NCBI GenBank assembly: GCA_028711355.1
Contig: JAQTSL010000058.1
Coordinates: 1 to 15,006, forward strand
DNA length: 15,006 nt
Source of the DNA: Rhodoferax sp.
Lineage (GTDB): Bacteria > Pseudomonadota > Gammaproteobacteria > Burkholderiales > Burkholderiaceae_C
Direction: 5' to 3'
Of this stretch, positions 6,847 to 13,956 are shown piece by piece; the first letter of the stretch is position 1; each line of letters begins with the position of its first letter. Both the position numbers and the translations under genes were made by a program. Under the pieces are notes generated by a model, which had not been told where the DNA came from, did no database searches, and was given only the letters and a program-made list of their open reading frames with translations.

Positions 6847-8546
6847 ATGCCTTTTTAAAGACCTACCGGCTGGCGCTCACACCCTTGTCGCCCATCCACA
6901 TTGGTTGCGGCGAAGACTTTGAGCCGACCAACTATGTGATTGATGACGATGAAAAGTTTGGGCCTGTGCTGTATGGGTTTGACCCGAGTCGGGCAGGCGC
7001 ATCGCTTAGCGACACACAAAAGGCCAAGCTGACAGATGCAAGCAACCGCGCCTCCCTGTTGGCGATTCAGCGCTTTTTCAGGGACAACGCTAAAACATTC
7101 AAAGCGCAGGCTGAAGTTTTGATACCGGTTAGCCTTGGCGTGGCCGAAAAGTACGAACGCGATGTGGGTCGCGCAGTCAACATCGAAGCCAGTGGCAACC
7201 GGGTGTTCAACCAGTTGTTTATCGAGCGCTGCAGCTACACCGGCCAACAAAGCCTGCCCTACATTCCCGGCAGCAGCTTCAAGGGTGCCATTCGCACCGC
7301 CATCGTGGACGATCTCAATCAAGGACAGCCCGCTCGCCACGAGGAAAAGGACCGTCGTGGCGCAGCCAAAAGCGACTTGGTTGAAAAACGCTTGCTCAAA
7401 GGTGACTTTGCAACCAGCCCTCTGCGTTTGCTCAAAATTGCCGACCTGATGCCCGCAGCGCAACAGGACCCGGCCCGACGTGTGCTCTACGCCGTCAACC
7501 TGAAAAAGAAACAGGTCATCAAAGACGGCCAGGAACTACAACCCAAAGGCATTGCTGCGCGCAAGGAATGCATTTTGCACGGCCAATACCGCGCCTTTGT
7601 TGCCGATGCAGTGCTGCCCTCGCTTGACCCGCACACCGACCCCAAAAACACACCGGCATCCGACCTGCGCCCTACCGACCTGTGGCAGACCGCTCGCCAG
7701 TCCAATGCCTACAACCAATCCCGACTACGCCGTGAGTTGGGCGTGCTCGATGGCCGCGGAATGCTTGATCCAGACTGGAAACAAAGTCTGGATCAACTGC
7801 TCGCTGGCGACCTGGGCCAGAAGTTGGCCAAAGGCGATGCCTTCCTGATCCGCTTGGGCCGCTACGGTGGTGCGGAGAGCAAAACCTTGTCGGGCGAAGG
7901 AGTGGCTCAGATCAAAATCATGCAGGGTAAAGGCCAACCCCCGGTGATTCAGGACTCCACAAAAACCGTCTGGCTTGCAGCAGAGTTTGAAACCGACCAG
8001 AAGCACCTGCTCCCCTTCGGCTGGGCCGTCGTCGAAATCGACCCCAAAGAAAACGACCTGCCCCAACTCAAAGCCTGGTGCGAAGCCCAGTCCAAAGACC
8101 GCCCCGACATGGCCCAACTGCGCCAGCAATTTGAGGCAGAAAAACAAGCCGCATTGCAACAAAAAGCAGAGCAGGCTGCGCTTGCAGAACAAAGGCTAGA
8201 GGCTAAAAAGATCGAATATCTGGCAGCGGTGCAACGTGCTCAGGCGCTGGCCAACATGACCCCGCAAGGCCAACAGATCGAAGCTCTGCGCCAAAAATGC
8301 CAGGATTGGGCCAGCAAGATGCCCCCGCATGGCAACTTCAAACACCAAGAAGCCAACACCGCCAAAGCGGGTCTGTTTCAGGACGCCAGCAAGCTGGTGA
8401 CGCAGGCCCTGGCCGAACCCCAATGGCTGGCGAGTGACAAGGCAGCGCTTGCTGACATGCTGGAACAGTGCCTGCCCAAGGTGGTGGCCCCTTGGGGCAA
8501 AGAAGAAAAGAAAAAACTCAAAGTTACGGCACTTCGAGGTCAATGA
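6843..8546 (+). CDS. csm5: Csm5, RAMP subunit, with a long C-terminal helical extension
   Basis: 567 residues, longer than the usual 350-450. The RAMP part has LALTPLSPIHIGCGEDFEP at the N-terminus and YIPGSSFKGAIRTAIVDD (about 140-157). It ends with HLLPFGWAVVEIDP (388-401), which is normally close to the end of Csm5. From about residue 422 a further 145 residues follow: first a Gln/Glu/Ala-rich probable coiled coil (AQLRQQFEAEKQAALQQKAE onward), then a helical segment ending LPKVVAPWGKEEKKKLK. Csm5 caps the 3' end of the complex and helps recruit crRNA-trimming nucleases, so the extension may be a docking arm; that is inference. GGAG at 6831-6834 can serve as the ribosome-binding site. Confidence 0.94.
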   Translation: MNAFLKTYRLALTPLSPIHIGCGEDFEPTNYVIDDDEKFGPVLYGFDPSRAGASLSDTQKAKLTDASNRASLLAIQRFFRDNAKTFKAQAEVLIPVSLGVAEKYERDVGRAVNIEASGNRVFNQLFIERCSYTGQQSLPYIPGSSFKGAIRTAIVDDLNQGQPARHEEKDRRGAAKSDLVEKRLLKGDFATSPLRLLKIADLMPAAQQDPARRVLYAVNLKKKQVIKDGQELQPKGIAARKECILHGQYRAFVADAVLPSLDPHTDPKNTPASDLRPTDLWQTARQSNAYNQSRLRRELGVLDGRGMLDPDWKQSLDQLLAGDLGQKLAKGDAFLIRLGRYGGAESKTLSGEGVAQIKIMQGKGQPPVIQDSTKTVWLAAEFETDQKHLLPFGWAVVEIDPKENDLPQLKAWCEAQSKDRPDMAQLRQQFEAEKQAALQQKAEQAALAEQRLEAKKIEYLAAVQRAQALANMTPQGQQIEALRQKCQDWASKMPPHGNFKHQEANTAKAGLFQDASKLVTQALAEPQWLASDKAALADMLEQCLPKVVAPWGKEEKKKLKVTALRGQ

Positions 8547-8549
8547 GCC

Positions 8550-8855
8550 ATGAACCAACCAGAAAAACTGCAGGTGTCTGACAAGCATCAACCGTCGCAG
8601 AAGAACCCCGTCATGCAGGCCTATCAATTCGAATGCCATGTGGATACCTCGCGCACCATCACCGTCGAACTCCCTGTGGATGCACCGGTCGGGCTGGCCC
8701 AGATCATCGTCCTGTTTCCGGATGCCCCGTGCATCAGACAGACCAAGCATCGCGCCCTTGCGAACCCTATCCTGATCAGCCCAACCAAGGCCCGGCCACC
8801 AACGCCTGAAAGCACAAACCCACCATGTCCCCAGCCTACCCGTCACTTGATCTAA
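8550..8855 (+). CDS. Small unknown protein between csm5 and the HEPN-MNT pair
   Basis: 101 residues from ATG 8550, 3 bases after the csm5 stop, with GAGG at 8536-8539. A second possible start at ATG 8613 gives MQAYQFECHVDTSRTITVEL. The segment from there to about residue 58, ending IIVLFPDAP, has the alternating beta pattern seen at the N-terminus of several small antitoxins. The last 40 residues are Pro/Thr-rich, low complexity and do not look like a folded domain. The ORF overlaps the HEPN gene by 31 bases. It could be a third part of the toxin-antitoxin unit, an orphan or broken antitoxin, or an unrelated coupled ORF. I do not recognise a function. Confidence 0.5.
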   Translation: MNQPEKLQVSDKHQPSQKNPVMQAYQFECHVDTSRTITVELPVDAPVGLAQIIVLFPDAPCIRQTKHRALANPILISPTKARPPTPESTNPPCPQPTRHLI

Positions 8856-9253
8856 GCTCCTTTCACGCTGCATTGGCATCGCTTCAACGCGCCGTCACCC
8901 GCTCGCAGGCCGCAGGCCAGCGGGACGAAGAGTTGCGTGATGCCTGCATCCAGCGCTTTGAATACACCTTCGAGCTCAGTTGGAAGATGCTCAAACGTCG
9001 GCTCGAACTTGACCTGCCCGATGCCCAGAGTGTGGATGCCATGAGTTTTCGTGAATTGATGCGCAGTGGCGGTGAACGCGGCTTGCTGCACGATGTGGAT
9101 GCCTGGATGGTTTTTCGGGACAAGCGCAACCTCACATCACACACCTACAACGCCAGCAAAGCAGCCGACGTAGCCGCCGTTATACCCGCCTTCATTCAAC
9201 ACGCGCAAACCTTGCTGGCGCAATTGCAAGCAAAAAGTGACGATCATGCTTGA
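8825..9253 (+). CDS. HEPN-domain toxin, HepT/HI0074-like (nucleotidyltransferase substrate-binding family)
   Basis: 142 residues, helical. The pattern FEYTFELSWKMLKRRLEL, FRELMRSGGERGLL, WMVFRDKRNLTSHTY is that of HI0074-type HEPN proteins. RNLTSHTY gives R101, H106 and Y108, an exact RX4HXY motif. In characterised HepT proteins Arg and His form the RNase site, and the Tyr is the residue AMPylated by the partner antitoxin. The toxin is thus predicted active and controllable. It overlaps the MNT gene by 8 bases. Its position between csm5 and the cyclic-oligoadenylate effectors is unusual; see findings. Confidence 0.9.
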   Translation: MSPAYPSLDLSSFHAALASLQRAVTRSQAAGQRDEELRDACIQRFEYTFELSWKMLKRRLELDLPDAQSVDAMSFRELMRSGGERGLLHDVDAWMVFRDKRNLTSHTYNASKAADVAAVIPAFIQHAQTLLAQLQAKSDDHA

Positions 9254-9584
9254 GCTTGCCGCAACGCAGTTGCAACAAATTCAGCACATGCTGGCACAGC
9301 GCTTGCCGCATGTGTATGCCATGGCTTTTGGGTCACGCATCACCGGGTGGCCCTCGGGCCACGCCACTAAGCCCTACTCCGACCTGGACATTGCGCTTTG
9401 GGGCGTGCGCCCAGCTGACGACATGGCGCTGGCCAATCTGCGTGCCGACCTGGAAGAAAGCCCCCTGCCGTGGCGCGTTGACGTGAGCCAGGCCAATGAC
9501 CTGCCCCAGTCTTTGCGCGAGCTGATTGAACGCCATGGCGTTGCGCTCTATGGCCAACCAAAGCAACACCCCGGCACATACTGA
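9246..9584 (+). CDS. MNT-domain nucleotidyltransferase antitoxin (MntA/HI0073-like)
   Basis: 112 residues from ATG 9246; a GTG at 9237 would add three. The minimal nucleotidyltransferase site is FGSRITG (G29, S30) followed by YSDLDIAL (D46, D48). There are 15 residues between GS and the first Asp instead of the canonical 10, due to a short WPSGHATKPY loop. A third acidic position is probably in WRVDVSQ. MntA-type enzymes transfer AMP from ATP to the Tyr of the HepT RX4HXY motif and so silence the toxin. It overlaps the HEPN gene by 8 bases and is followed after 38 bases by the Nudix gene. Confidence 0.9.
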   Translation: MLELAATQLQQIQHMLAQRLPHVYAMAFGSRITGWPSGHATKPYSDLDIALWGVRPADDMALANLRADLEESPLPWRVDVSQANDLPQSLRELIERHGVALYGQPKQHPGTY

Positions 9585-9622
9585 GAGTTGAAAAAGTCTT
9601 GCGCCCGCGCGCATCCAACCCC

Positions 9623-10270
9623 ATGCCCCACATCCTCACCCTGCCCCGCACCCACGCCCCGGCGCTGCCGCCATCGGGCTGCTGGGCCATAACCGATCTG
9701 GACTTTTTGCAGCACGCGCAGTGGCAAAGCCGCGCACAAGCCGAGCATGACGAAGCCTGGCTGCAACCCATCCCCTACCTGCTGCTGCAAAACGCCAGCG
9801 GCCACATCTGGTGTTACCAGCGCACCGGTGGCGATGCACGGCTGCATGGGCGTTGCAGTTGCGGCGTGGGCGGTCATGTCGATTCGCAAGATGCCGAACC
9901 GGCTTTTGAAAACAATGATTTTGATAGCTGCTTGCGCTTACAGGATAAGGGCCAAAAGCAACTTTTACCACCTATAAACCCGCAAGCCACGCTGCAACGT
10001 GCCCTGCTGCGCGAAGTGCGCGAAGAGCTGGCCGCCGATAGCGCCGATCTGCAAGACCTGCGCCTGCAAGCGCTGATCTATGAGGCCCACAGCGCCGTCG
10101 GTCGGGTACATCTGGGTGTGCTCTACACCGCCTTGTGGCGCCCTGTTCACGCACCCCAACCCGCAGCCGGTGAAGCCCTGCACGGTCTGGGTTTTCGCCC
10201 CGCCCAAGACATTGCCAACGACGACCAGTTTGAGCTCTGGAGCAGGCTGGCTGCCCAGTACATGCTATGA
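9623..10270 (+). CDS. Nudix hydrolase coupled to the Cad1-like deaminase
   Basis: 215 residues from ATG 9623; a TTG at 9599 is possible but adds only an Arg/Pro-rich stub. Nudix features are YLLLQNASGHIWCYQRTGG, GVGGHVD (81-87) and LLREVREELAAD, with REVREEL at 130-136 supplying the metal-binding Glu residues. About 45 residues separate GGH from REVREEL, far more than in the standard Nudix box. Roughly residues 96-117 of this gap are encoded by an AT-rich palindromic repeat (9907-9972). The stop overlaps the Cad1 start by 4 bases (ATGA), so the two proteins are probably made together. Nudix enzymes hydrolyse nucleoside diphosphates linked to another group. The real substrate (ITP, ATP, an oligoadenylate end or other) cannot be read from sequence. 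Confidence 0.82.
   Translation: MPHILTLPRTHAPALPPSGCWAITDLDFLQHAQWQSRAQAEHDEAWLQPIPYLLLQNASGHIWCYQRTGGDARLHGRCSCGVGGHVDSQDAEPAFENNDFDSCLRLQDKGQKQLLPPINPQATLQRALLREVREELAADSADLQDLRLQALIYEAHSAVGRVHLGVLYTALWRPVHAPQPAAGEALHGLGFRPAQDIANDDQFELWSRLAAQYML
9907..9972. repeat. REP-like palindromic element inside the Nudix gene
   Basis: A 66-base AT-rich patch sits in GC-rich coding sequence. Its left arm, TTTTGATAGCTGCTTGCGC, begins near 9919. A degenerate right arm, AAGGGCCAAAAGCAACTTTT, ends near 9966. The arms pair imperfectly (AGCTGCTT against AAGCAACT). The left arm resembles short palindromes I remember as very common in Comamonadaceae genomes. It stays in frame and adds about 22 residues. Confidence 0.5.
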
Positions 10271-12471
10271 ATATCGACAACCCAAAACCCAAAAACATCT
10301 TGCTATGCACGCTGGGAGCCAGTTGGGCCGTCATCCCTGAAATCCTGGGCTGGCTGGCCCCCCAGGTGCTGGACTTGTACGCCCACCACCCACAGCGCAG
10401 CCAACTGGACCTTCTGCGCACCCAGCACCAACTCAAAGCGCCCGATGAACTCTGGGTTTGCACCACCCAGGGCAGCCAAACCCAGGCCAGCCTGAGCAGC
10501 CTGCACGCCTGGTGGCAATTGCTCGGCCAACCCATGCCGCTGCGCATCTGGGCCGCCGCAGGCACCGACCAGTTGGCCAGCCAGGCTGAGTGCGAGCACA
10601 TGCGTGAACTCATCCTGCGCACCACCTTGCTGGCATCCGAACACACCCGGCACGGCGGCCAACTAGTGCTGTCACTGGCAGGCGGGCGCAAAACCATGAG
10701 CGCCGACCTGCAAAGCGCCGGCGCCCTGTTTGGGGCCAAGGCCTGGCTGCACGTGGTCAGCCCCGAGCCCTCACCACCGCCCCTGTTTGCCCGCAGCGCC
10801 GAAGAAAAAGCAGAGCAGCCCAGGCTTCTGGCACAAGCGCTAGAGGCCAATTTGGCTGCCAGCCTCACGCCCCTGATTGCTGGCGTCGGCCAGCGCAACG
10901 AACTGCTCGACATTGCCATTGACGGCCAGCGCATCGACAGTACCGGCTACGCCCTGCCACTGGCCGCCCCCAACCAGGTGCAGGCCTGGGCGCTGCCCGC
11001 GCCAGGCGACGCGCTGCACCGCGAGCTGATGCAGCGCCAGACCCAAAGCAGCCAACTCATGGGCAACTTTCTGGCCCAACTGGCGCAAACCGAGCACCAT
11101 GACAACTGGCGCAGCCTGTACCGCTTGGCGCCCGCACACATCGACACCCTGCGCCACACCACACTGACCTCTGCGCACCTGCCGTGGCTCACAGCGCTGC
11201 CCAAAGCCGACCTGCACCGACACCTGGGAGGCTGCCTGGACATCACCGCGCAGCGCGAGGTAGCCCGCTGCATCTGGACCAGCCTTGGCAAAGAAATTCG
11301 CCTCCAGCGCATGCAACACCTGCGCGAGCTGCTCTCAAAACAAGAGTGGCCGTGGGACTGGCCGCAAACCCTGGCTGGCAAGCACCGCGCCGAAATTCGG
11401 GCCGAACTGTGCGCCGGGCTGCTGCTGCACGCCAGCATCGCACAGTTCCAGCACAACCTGTATGCAGTGACCGAGCCGCGCCTGGCCCTCAAAACCCGCC
11501 ACCCGCACGGCTTTAGCGCCTTCGAACGCCCAGGTGAACTCAGCGGCTCGGCCCTGCTGGCGCACCCGGCCGCCCTTACCGCCTATGCCCAAGCCATCGT
11601 CGCCCAGGCCCGCGCCGAAGGCCTGGCCTACCTGGAACTGCGCGGCAGCCCGCACAAATACCGCCAGCACAACCCGGCTGACTTTGTGCGCGACTTGCGC
11701 CAGGCACTGCTTGATGCGGGTGCCCAAGTCAGCGCCACCGCACACAGCACCGCAGACCCGACCCAGCCACGCATCGGCTTCATCTGGATACTGGATCGTC
11801 GCCAGCCCAAAACGCTCACAAAAACAGTGCAGCAAGCGCTGATTGCAAAAGGGCTGGCAGGTGATTTCATGCTCGGTCTTGACCTGGCGGGCGACGAGGG
11901 CAGCAGCCCACCCGAGCAACTGGCCGCCCACTTCACCCCCGCCTTTGCCAACTGCCTGCCGCTGACCATCCATGCCGGGGAAGGCGAAGCCGCCCACAAC
12001 ATCTGGCAAGCCGCCTACCACCTGCACGCCGACCGCATAGGCCACGGCCTCACGCTGGCCGACAACGCCGCGCTGGCCGGGCGCTTTCGCGACCGTGGCA
12101 TTTGCCTGGAACTGTGCCCCAGCTCCAACCGCGAAGTGGTCGGTTTTGCCGACCCGGCTTACCCCGAATCAGCCGGGCTTGCCCCCTACCCGCTGCGCCA
12201 ATTCATGCAACTGGGCCTGCCGGTAACCCTGTGTACCGACAACCCGGCCATCAGCCGCACCACGCTGGCAGGCGAATTTCTGGCCGCCGCCCGCATGACC
12301 AACGGCGGCCTGAGCCTGTGGGAATGCCTGGCCCTGATGCGTCAAGCCTTTGTCCACGCCTTTTTGCCCAGCGCCGAGCGTGAGGCGCTGCTCAAACGGG
12401 TGGATACCCAGATTTTTGAGCTAATTGCCCACCCCGGCGCTGAAAACGCCCACCACAAGCCCACCCCATGA
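10267..12471 (+). CDS. cad1: CARF-adenosine deaminase effector (Cad1-like)
   Basis: 734 residues. The N-terminal CARF domain (about 10-190) starts ILLCTLGASWAVIPEILGW and contains LSLAGGRKTMSADL with GGRKTM at 139-144, the ligand-binding loop seen in Csm6-like CARF proteins. A helical linker follows. The deaminase domain starts at LPKADLHRHLGGCLD, with zinc ligands H317 and H319. It then has IHAGEGE (H569, with the catalytic Glu of the HAGE motif), DRIGHG (H593), ELCPSSN and LCTDNPAIS (D658). All metal and catalytic positions of the adenosine deaminase fold are present. Characterised Cad1 proteins bind cyclic oligoadenylate through CARF and convert ATP to ITP, arresting infected cells. The gene is coupled by ATGA overlaps to the Nudix gene before it and the Card1-like gene after it. 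No separate ribosome-binding site is evident. Confidence 0.92.
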   Translation: MNIDNPKPKNILLCTLGASWAVIPEILGWLAPQVLDLYAHHPQRSQLDLLRTQHQLKAPDELWVCTTQGSQTQASLSSLHAWWQLLGQPMPLRIWAAAGTDQLASQAECEHMRELILRTTLLASEHTRHGGQLVLSLAGGRKTMSADLQSAGALFGAKAWLHVVSPEPSPPPLFARSAEEKAEQPRLLAQALEANLAASLTPLIAGVGQRNELLDIAIDGQRIDSTGYALPLAAPNQVQAWALPAPGDALHRELMQRQTQSSQLMGNFLAQLAQTEHHDNWRSLYRLAPAHIDTLRHTTLTSAHLPWLTALPKADLHRHLGGCLDITAQREVARCIWTSLGKEIRLQRMQHLRELLSKQEWPWDWPQTLAGKHRAEIRAELCAGLLLHASIAQFQHNLYAVTEPRLALKTRHPHGFSAFERPGELSGSALLAHPAALTAYAQAIVAQARAEGLAYLELRGSPHKYRQHNPADFVRDLRQALLDAGAQVSATAHSTADPTQPRIGFIWILDRRQPKTLTKTVQQALIAKGLAGDFMLGLDLAGDEGSSPPEQLAAHFTPAFANCLPLTIHAGEGEAAHNIWQAAYHLHADRIGHGLTLADNAALAGRFRDRGICLELCPSSNREVVGFADPAYPESAGLAPYPLRQFMQLGLPVTLCTDNPAISRTTLAGEFLAAARMTNGGLSLWECLALMRQAFVHAFLPSAEREALLKRVDTQIFELIAHPGAENAHHKPTP

Positions 12472-13655
12472 CCGCCTACACCACCCACCTGTGCCTAGTT
12501 TCCGCCCAAGCCACACCCAACCTGCTGCCCCTGCTGGACGACACCTGGCGGCCGCGCAAAGTGGTGCTGGCGTGCAGCGCCCAGATGAAACACGCAGCAC
12601 TGGCACTGCGCTCGGTCATCCAGAGCAAAGCCAATGCCATAGTGGTAGAAACCCTGGAACTGCCCAACGCCTACGACTACGCCGCCCTGTCAGACACATT
12701 CTTGAACTACCTGGCCGAGCATGCCGATGACAACATCGCCGTGAACGTCACCGGGGGCACCAAGCTCATGGCGGTGGCCGCGCAAGAGGTGTTCCGCTTC
12801 AGCGGCAAGCCGGTCTTTTACGTCAACGTTGAAAACGACTCGGTGCTGGTCATTGGTGAAAAAGTCGCCAGCCACCCCCTGCGCGCCAAGATCAAAGTGC
12901 ATGAAATGCTGCGCGCCCACGGCTACACCGTCACCACCCAAGAGCGACCACAAATCACCCGCGAGTTGCGCGACCTGACCGCCCGGCTGATTGACCATGT
13001 AGGCAGCGCCGGGCGGGCGCTGGGCAGCATCAATGCGTTGGCGCGGGCCGCCCGTGACGAGCCCGGTCTGCGGGTCGAACTCACACCGGCCCAATACGAC
13101 TCACGCTCACTGGCCGACATACTCGCCCTGTTCATTGAAGCCGGCCTGCTGCGCCAGAACGGCCAGACACTGGTGTTCAAAAACGAAGAAGCCCGCTTTT
13201 TTGTCAACGGCGGCTGGCTTGAATCACATGTTTTCGAGACGCTGCAATCACTGCGTGCCCAGCACGAAGCCCTGAGCGATGTCGCCATGGGCGTGCGGGT
13301 GAGCTTTGGTCGAGCCGACCCGCGCCACAGCAAAGGCCGCGACAAAAACGAGATCGACGTGGCTTTTTTGTACCGCAACACGCTGCACCTGATCGAATGC
13401 AAAACCGCCAACCTGGCCCAGGGCGGCAAGGGCGACGACACTCGCGCTACCGAAGCCCTCTACAAAATGGAGTCCCTGCTGAAACTCGGCGGCCTGCGCA
13501 CCCGTGGCATGGTGGTGGACTACCGTGGCCAATTGGCCAACAACGAAGCCGACCGCCAACGCGCCGCAGAAGCAGGCATTGCCATCGTGGCCGGCAACCA
13601 GCTCAAAGACCTCAAAGCCAGCATCAGCCGCTTGTGGCTGAGCAAGGGGGAATGA
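12468..13655 (+). CDS. CARF-PD-(D/E)XK nuclease effector (Card1/Can2-like, DUF1887)
   Basis: 395 residues. The N-terminal CARF domain reads LCLVSAQATPNLLPLL and later VNVTGGTKLMAVAAQ, with TGGTK at 95-99 as the ligand-binding motif. A middle segment (about 150-240) looks winged-helix-like. The C-terminal nuclease has NEIDVAFLYRNTLHLIECKT, giving D297, E310 and K312 of the PD-(D/E)XK site, followed by KMESLLKLGGLRTRGMVVDY. Card1 and Can2 relatives are switched on by cyclic tetra-adenylate and cut single-stranded nucleic acid or nick DNA, causing dormancy. The start overlaps the Cad1 stop by 4 bases. Length and domain order are normal for the family. Confidence 0.93.
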   Translation: MTAYTTHLCLVSAQATPNLLPLLDDTWRPRKVVLACSAQMKHAALALRSVIQSKANAIVVETLELPNAYDYAALSDTFLNYLAEHADDNIAVNVTGGTKLMAVAAQEVFRFSGKPVFYVNVENDSVLVIGEKVASHPLRAKIKVHEMLRAHGYTVTTQERPQITRELRDLTARLIDHVGSAGRALGSINALARAARDEPGLRVELTPAQYDSRSLADILALFIEAGLLRQNGQTLVFKNEEARFFVNGGWLESHVFETLQSLRAQHEALSDVAMGVRVSFGRADPRHSKGRDKNEIDVAFLYRNTLHLIECKTANLAQGGKGDDTRATEALYKMESLLKLGGLRTRGMVVDYRGQLANNEADRQRAAEAGIAIVAGNQLKDLKASISRLWLSKGE

Positions 13656-13701
13656 GCCATGTGCAAGAATAACCAGCCCCTTTTTGCCTCGAAAGCCCTC
13701 T

Positions 13702-13956
13702 ATGAAGCACGCCATTGAAATTGATTGCCCCCCAGAAATACTCATGGGGCTGCACATGGATGCACAACAATTTGGCAACTTGGTGAAATTGGAGGCAGCC
13801 ATTGCACTTTTCAAAAAAGGCAAACTGTCATCTGGCATGGCAGCACGCTGGTGTGATTTGCCTCGGGTTCATTTTTTGATGCAAGCCATGCAAGCCGGTG
13901 CCTGCTTGCTGGACAACACCGCTGATGACTTCACCCGTGAAACGGCCTTGCTGTGA
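13702..13956 (+). CDS. UPF0175 family antitoxin
   Basis: 84 residues from ATG 13702, 46 bases after the Card1-like gene; a TTG at 13684 is an unlikely alternative. The pattern IEIDCPPEILMGLHMDAQQF, EAAIALFKKGKLSSGMAARW, LPRVHFLMQAM and the ending DDFTRETALL is typical of UPF0175. The middle part is a small helix-turn-helix. Members are usually found just upstream of DUF3368 PIN toxins, as here, where the two overlap by 4 bases (GTGA). It probably neutralises the PIN protein and may repress the pair. Base composition is lower in GC than in the effector genes, suggesting separate acquisition. Confidence 0.9.
   Translation: MKHAIEIDCPPEILMGLHMDAQQFGNLVKLEAAIALFKKGKLSSGMAARWCDLPRVHFLMQAMQAGACLLDNTADDFTRETALL

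Noticed and set aside
9599..9622. TTG start for the Nudix gene
   Set aside because: It would add only MRPRASNP, with no ribosome-binding site nearby. ATG 9623 gives a normal N-terminus.
9972..10934. Minus-strand ORF of 320 codons opposite the Nudix and Cad1 genes
   Set aside because: It crosses the Nudix-Cad1 junction on the opposite strand and is rich in Ser, Arg, Trp and Cys with no domain pattern, as expected for an antisense frame of GC-rich genes.
12238..12243. TDN instead of TDD in the deaminase domain of the Cad1-like protein as a sign of inactivation
   Set aside because: The first Asp, the metal-associated one, is kept. From memory TDN occurs in active adenosine deaminase branches, so I do not read it as a broken site.
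13659..13718. 19-codon ORF starting right after the Card1-like stop
   Set aside because: It overlaps the UPF0175 start out of frame and has no recognisable sequence. It is probably a chance ORF.
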